Assembly: GCA_011049795.1 (NCBI GenBank)
Contig: DRHD01000141.1
Coordinates: 1 to 8,639, forward strand
Origin: Porticoccus sp.
GTDB taxonomy: Bacteria > Pseudomonadota > Gammaproteobacteria > Pseudomonadales > Porticoccaceae
DNA: 8,639 nt
Direction of reading: 5' to 3'
In this document: positions 6,323 to 8,639 of the stretch, piece by piece
Layout of the letters: each line of letters begins with the position of its first letter
How positions within the stretch are numbered: position 1 is the first letter of the stretch
The notes under the pieces: generated by a model
Seen by the model: only the letters and a program-made list of their open reading frames with translations
Told to the model about the DNA's origin: nothing
The model's database searches: none
Made by a program: the position numbers and the translations under genes

Positions 6323-6808
6323 ATGGTTTCTATGCAGTCTTTTAGTACTCAATTTATCTTATCTCGAGATTACCTTGCTGAGTGTTTTGATCAGTCTTTA
6401 CCCTATAGAAAAAATGCCAAGCTCAATTATCTATTTCCTGTAGTACTGTTTGCTGCTGGTGCGGGATTACTGGTGTTTACGGAGCAACCTAAGGTCGTAG
6501 GTAGCATGTTAATTGCTTTGGCTGTGCTGGAGCTGATTCATATTCGATTTCGACGAGCTTGGTGGTTAACACGGCAGATGTGGGGGAAAAGTTCTGGTGG
6601 TGAGGTAAAATTAACCATAGATGAAAATGGGATCCAAACACAGAACCCCTGTACGCAAACAGCGCTATTGTGGGCAGATATCGAGCGCGTTATAGAAACC
6701 GATTTAGGGCTTATTCTGGTGGCTAAAGCTGGAGGTCAGCAGTACCTGTCTAAATCGTTATTTTCTGTTGAGTTGATAAGCGAGATTGTTGCGAGGAATA
6801 AGGATTAA
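6323..6808 (+). CDS. YcxB-like family membrane protein
   Basis: This 161-residue protein has two adjacent hydrophobic helices (about 36-53 and 58-75), a basic linker RFRRAWWLTRQMW, and a C-terminal beta-rich part with GEVKLTIDENGI (93-104), WADIERVIETD (117-127) and a terminal segment ending in YLSKSLFS. This layout (N-terminal paired helices, then a PH-like region with a W-x-x-I motif) fits the YcxB-like C-terminal family of unknown function. In-frame stops at 6269, 6284, 6293, 6299 and 6320 exclude a longer protein. A second ATG at 6332 is an alternative start, and no good Shine-Dalgarno precedes either. The gene begins 81 nt after the last cassette boundary. It could be a third cassette that lost its attC, or resident DNA next to the array. 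Confidence 0.75.
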   Translation: MVSMQSFSTQFILSRDYLAECFDQSLPYRKNAKLNYLFPVVLFAAGAGLLVFTEQPKVVGSMLIALAVLELIHIRFRRAWWLTRQMWGKSSGGEVKLTIDENGIQTQNPCTQTALLWADIERVIETDLGLILVAKAGGQQYLSKSLFSVELISEIVARNKD

Positions 6809-6839
6809 TAAAAAGGTGACGGAGGGATTAAATTTTAAA

Positions 6840-6866
6840 AATTAAAGGGGTCTGACCCCTTTAATT
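6840..6866. repeat. Perfect 27-bp palindrome with GGGGTC core (REP-like; possible bidirectional terminator)
   Basis: AATTAAAGGGGTC and GACCCCTTTAATT are perfect inverse complements around a single central T at 6853. The stem is GC-rich in the middle with A runs upstream and T runs downstream on both strands, and it lies between convergent genes (YcxB-like on +, acetyltransferase on -). It can therefore work as a weak bidirectional terminator. From memory, GGGGTCNGACCCC elements recur in intergenic regions of gammaproteobacteria with REP-associated tyrosine transposases; that origin is an inference. Confidence 0.65.
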
Positions 6867-6958
6867 ACGATCTCAGACTACTATGAACTGATCCGACTTT
6901 CATACGGTCTTTGATAGTTTCGCTATTCAGCTTGACGCTCCAGCACCCAGTACAGAGG

Positions 6959-6991
6959 CCAGCTAAGCTGGTACGTAATTGCGCAGCAATT
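6959..6991. repeat. Two adjacent short perfect hairpins
   Basis: CCAGCT-A-AGCTGG (6959-6971) and AATTGC-GCA-GCAATT (6977-6991) lie just past the stop of the minus-strand acetyltransferase gene. Neither is followed by a T run on either strand, so they are not canonical intrinsic terminators. They may still protect or shape the 3' end of the minus-strand transcript. Confidence 0.4.
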
Positions 6992-7009
6992 TGAGTAACA
7001 GGCTTACAA

Positions 7010-7780
7010 TCAGCTTTTATACCTCTGCAGATAAGTAATCAAAAACTGATCAACAAAGCCCAATTTTTGATACGCCGGCCTTCCCGCTTCTGTCGCTTGC
7101 AGAACAACATAGTCTGCCTGCCATTTCTCGGCGCTTTGAATGAGAAAGCGCATCATTTGTGTCGCGTAGCCCTTACCTTGATGATCAGCCGGTACACCAA
7201 TCTGATGAATACCTACAACATCACCGGTTTTAAACAGTAGCCCTGTTGCAACAGGCTGAGAGTCTTCGTTATAAGCAAGCAATATCTGGATATCCTCACA
7301 AGCCAGCAACGGCACAATGGCATTTGCATCAATGGTATAGCCAAACGCCTTGCTCCCTGTAGCTACCCAGGCTGCAATATCAGTATCATCGCTAAGGTAT
7401 TTAATATGTATCGGGTATCGAGCCACAGTTTGGGTATTAACCGGCAGTTGCTTATCCAGCTGCAGTGCCATGGCCGTGTGCTGAACTGCCGGTTGCCAGT
7501 CACGGCTCTGACGCACTAACGCATCAACAGTCACTTGCGGTGCGGCTGGCCCATCTTCTGTCATAGCGGGCCAAAGCGCAAAGAGTGCTGCATCAGGTGC
7601 ATTTTTTGCAGTTTGCTGCAGGCTTCTTTCCGACACCGGCCTTGCCATATCGGCCCATACCCGGTTAGGCCAACTGATATTCTTACGCAGATGAAGTTGA
7701 TCATCTTCATACAGTGATTGAGCGCCGTAGCGTTGCCACAGTTGGGTCAGGTTATTGAGATTAGCGCTATCAATGTGCAT
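7010..7780 (-). CDS. GNAT-family N-acetyltransferase
   Basis: From the preferred start the product has 256 residues. An N-terminal half (about 1-120) without recognisable motifs is followed by a C-terminal GNAT fold. The acetyl-CoA binding motif A is IGVPADHQGKGYATQMM (about 194-210), whose QGKGYA loop holds the CoA pyrophosphate. Motif B follows as ATEAGRPAYQKLGF (about 229-242). The enzyme should move an acetyl group from acetyl-CoA to an amine; the substrate is unknown. I prefer ATG 7780 over 7795 because GGAG at 7790-7793 sits 9 nt upstream of it, whereas 7795 lacks one. The 7795 start would add MEIKS. The gene overlaps the end of ydcZ by 11 bp and is the last gene of a minus-strand operon. 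Confidence 0.85.
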   Translation of the reverse strand: MHIDSANLNNLTQLWQRYGAQSLYEDDQLHLRKNISWPNRVWADMARPVSERSLQQTAKNAPDAALFALWPAMTEDGPAAPQVTVDALVRQSRDWQPAVQHTAMALQLDKQLPVNTQTVARYPIHIKYLSDDTDIAAWVATGSKAFGYTIDANAIVPLLACEDIQILLAYNEDSQPVATGLLFKTGDVVGIHQIGVPADHQGKGYATQMMRFLIQSAEKWQADYVVLQATEAGRPAYQKLGFVDQFLITYLQRYKS

Positions 7781-8228
7781 AGATTTTATCTCCATTCACT
7801 AACACAACCCCAGTAAAAAGTGCAAAAAAACCAATCAGCTTTTGCACGGTAACAGGGTTCTGGGGCAGATCAAGCCAACCAAAATGGCTGGCAGCCGTTG
7901 CAACCAGAAGCTGGCCAACTAACGAGAAAACCGTCATCGGTCCAATACCCATCTTTGGAATTAAAAAGTACAACAGCCCGACTCCAAGCGCGCCCAGCGC
8001 TCCACCGGTAAACCAAAGGTACACAGGCACCGTCTGTACGCTTGTCGCCTTTATATTTAATTTTCCGGTGACAGCAACAAGGGTTAAACACAGTAGGCAG
8101 CCAACCATAAAGGCGATACCTGTACCTAACAGCGTATTTTGTAATAACACGCCCAAGCGTGCGTTGAGTGTCGCTTGCAGTGATATCGCAACCCCGGCAA
8201 AAATTGCCAGCAATGGCAGGTATTTCAT
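7770..8228 (-). CDS. DMT-superfamily transporter of the YdcZ/DUF606 family
   Basis: This 152-residue integral membrane protein begins MKYLPLLAIFAGVAISLQATLNAR, given here as family evidence in the sense that an early helix ending in a Q-x-x-x-N motif is typical of DUF606 (YdcZ-like) members of the drug/metabolite transporter superfamily. About five helices are visible (4-20, 33-53, 69-90, 96-114, 129-145), the usual half-size form that is thought to pair into a functional transporter. P97 and the later VGQL segment are also family-like. The longer reading from 8285 is rejected: ATG 8228 has GGAGG 6 nt upstream and starts the hydrophobic core. It lies one base after the nitroreductase stop and overlaps the acetyltransferase gene. 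Its first 63 bases are repeated in inverted orientation at 8577-8639. Substrate unknown. Confidence 0.85.
   Translation of the reverse strand: MKYLPLLAIFAGVAISLQATLNARLGVLLQNTLLGTGIAFMVGCLLCLTLVAVTGKLNIKATSVQTVPVYLWFTGGALGALGVGLLYFLIPKMGIGPMTVFSLVGQLLVATAASHFGWLDLPQNPVTVQKLIGFFALFTGVVLVNGDKIYAH
7790..7793 (-). promoter_or_regulatory. Ribosome binding site deciding the acetyltransferase start
   Basis: On the minus strand GGAG is followed by 9 nt (ATAAAATCT) and then ATG 7780. The alternative ATG at 7795 overlaps this motif's upstream edge and has no purine motif of its own. Confidence 0.55.
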
Positions 8229-8280
8229 CTTACACCTCCCGCAAAAAATCACGGTTTGCAAAACGGACCTTCGGCTTAAG
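8166..8280. repeat. Left arm of a 115-bp perfect inverted duplication
   Basis: Bases 8166-8280 are the exact inverse complement of 8525-8639, checked along the full length. The arm contains the first 63 bases of ydcZ, the one-base gap, and the last 17 codons of the nitroreductase including its stop. The match ends at CTTAAG and then continues imperfectly (TGCATGTTT against CGCATATTT) for a few bases. Confidence 0.95.
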
Positions 8281-8524
8281 TGCATGTTTATCGGCAGTAT
8301 TGCGGTACCCCAGCGTGCAGACCACCGAGGTGGTCAGGTCCAGTGCTTTTAAGCCCAATACCTCATCGAATCCGGCGGGATCAATGCCCTCCATAGGACA
8401 CGTGTCGATACCACTCACTGCCGCTGACGTCAGTAGATTACCCAATGCAATATACGCCTGTCGGTGCGCCCATTCGATCACCTGCGCATTCGATTTACCC
8501 CCCAGTGTTCTGATCAAATATGCG
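8230..8524 (-). pseudogene. Nitroreductase (NfsB-like FMN oxidoreductase), C-terminal fragment with N-terminus replaced
   Basis: The recognisable part starts near AYLIRTLGGKSNAQV and continues through IEWAHRQAYIALGNLL, SGIDTCPMEGIDP, VVCTLGYR and LKPKVRF to the stop at 8230-8232, about 96 residues. That is the C-terminal part of an NfsB-like NAD(P)H nitroreductase, a family of roughly 200-220 residues that reduces nitro compounds or quinones with bound FMN. The frame stays open further upstream (ATG at 8637), but those first 38 or so residues are antisense of the ydcZ and nitroreductase ends in the duplicated arm, not nitroreductase. The FMN- and substrate-binding N-terminal half is therefore absent here. 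If the inverted junction is an artefact, the true chromosome would carry an intact gene. Confidence 0.8.
8235..8239 (-). promoter_or_regulatory. Ribosome binding site of ydcZ, inside the nitroreductase tail
   Basis: On the minus strand GGAGG is followed by TGTAAG and then ATG 8228, and it lies within the last codons of the nitroreductase gene. This suggests translational coupling. The same motif is duplicated in the + orientation upstream of the partial copy at 8577. Confidence 0.75.
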
Positions 8525-8575
8525 CTTAAGCCGAAGGTCCGTTTTGCAAACCGTGATTTTTTGCGGGAGGTGTAA
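8525..8575 (+). pseudogene. Inverted copy of the nitroreductase C-terminal end
   Basis: On the + strand these bases encode LKPKVRFANRDFLREV and a stop, identical to the last 16 residues of the minus-strand nitroreductase fragment. It is part of the right arm of the inverted duplication and has no gene body upstream; it is a remnant and not an independent gene. Confidence 0.85.
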
Positions 8576-8576
8576 G

Positions 8577-8639
8577 ATGAAATACCTGCCATTGCTGGCA
8601 ATTTTTGCCGGGGTTGCGATATCACTGCAAGCGACACTC
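8577..8639 (+). CDS. Partial inverted copy of the ydcZ/DUF606 gene (start only)
   Basis: The 21 codons visible are identical to the first 21 of the minus-strand ydcZ gene (MKYLPLLAIFAGVAI and on), with the same GGAGG 6 nt upstream. The frame is open at the window end. Whether a full second ydcZ copy follows cannot be seen. Confidence 0.7.
   Translation, partial: MKYLPLLAIFAGVAISLQATL

Larger units (their letters stand above)
8525..8639. repeat. Right arm of a 115-bp perfect inverted duplication (truncated by window end)
   Basis: This is the exact inverse complement of 8166-8280. Identity persists to the last base, so the real arm is probably longer than the 115 bp visible. The 244-bp spacer 8281-8524 holds only nitroreductase sequence. 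Confidence 0.95.

Noticed and set aside
6959..6991. Hairpins after the acetyltransferase as an intrinsic terminator or third attC
   Set aside because: No T run follows on the minus strand, and no R/L box geometry or complementarity to GTTATGTGG is present.
8229..8285. Longer ydcZ start at 8285
   Set aside because: It would add 19 residues overlapping the nitroreductase tail; ATG 8228 has GGAGG at ideal spacing and begins the hydrophobic helix.
8168..8575. Open frame of 135 codons on the + strand across the inverted duplication, with ends identical to the minus-strand frame
   Set aside because: Its ends are antisense/sense copies of the ydcZ start and nitroreductase tail, and its middle is antisense to clear nitroreductase sequence. 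The mirrored ends follow from the inverted repeat and do not show a gene.
1..8639. CRISPR array, tRNA, rRNA, insertion sequence transposase or integrase gene
   Set aside because: No repeat-spacer pattern, no recognised RNA gene and no transposase or tyrosine recombinase motifs were seen in any frame.

Overview
The window looks like chromosomal DNA of a gammaproteobacterium with roughly balanced base composition, probably a marine or environmental relative of the Pseudomonadales/Oceanospirillales/Cellvibrionales. The purF tail followed directly by an O-succinylhomoserine sulfhydrylase (metZ), and the moxR - DUF58 - tgpA gene set, both resemble Pseudomonas-type gene orders. The exact taxon cannot be read from the sequence. 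Both window ends cut through genes.

Bases 1-5404 are ordinary core genome on the + strand: the end of purF, metZ (methionine biosynthesis), then a MoxR-type AAA+ ATPase, a DUF58 membrane protein and a TgpA-like membrane transglutaminase, the last two overlapping by 4 bp. A G-rich tandem repeat forms the C-terminal tail of the DUF58 gene and supplies the likely ribosome binding site of tgpA.

Bases about 5405-6810 are accessory DNA. I read two consecutive integron-type gene cassettes without an integrase in the window. Cassette A (5559-5948) carries a secreted, extremely lysine-rich small protein. Cassette B (5949-6241) carries a 49-residue membrane protein. Each ends in an attC-like site with 7-base R boxes, 5-base spacers and L boxes holding one extrahelical base. 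The left end of each attC is complementary to the start of its own cassette (8/9 and 9/9 bases), as expected if each was once a circle. A YcxB-like membrane protein gene follows but has no recognisable attC of its own. A 19-bp inverted repeat with a 60-nt spacer lies between tgpA and the first cassette.

Bases 6810-7009 hold a perfect 27-bp palindrome with a GGGGTC core and two short hairpins between convergent genes.

Bases 7010-8639 hold a minus-strand operon reading nitroreductase - YdcZ/DUF606 transporter - GNAT acetyltransferase. The nitroreductase is broken: its N-terminal half is replaced by an inverted copy of its own tail and the start of ydcZ. The result is a perfect 115-bp inverted duplication (8166-8280 and 8525-8639) around a 244-bp spacer, with the right arm running off the window. 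This is either a real inverted duplication or an assembly/amplification chimera at a contig end.
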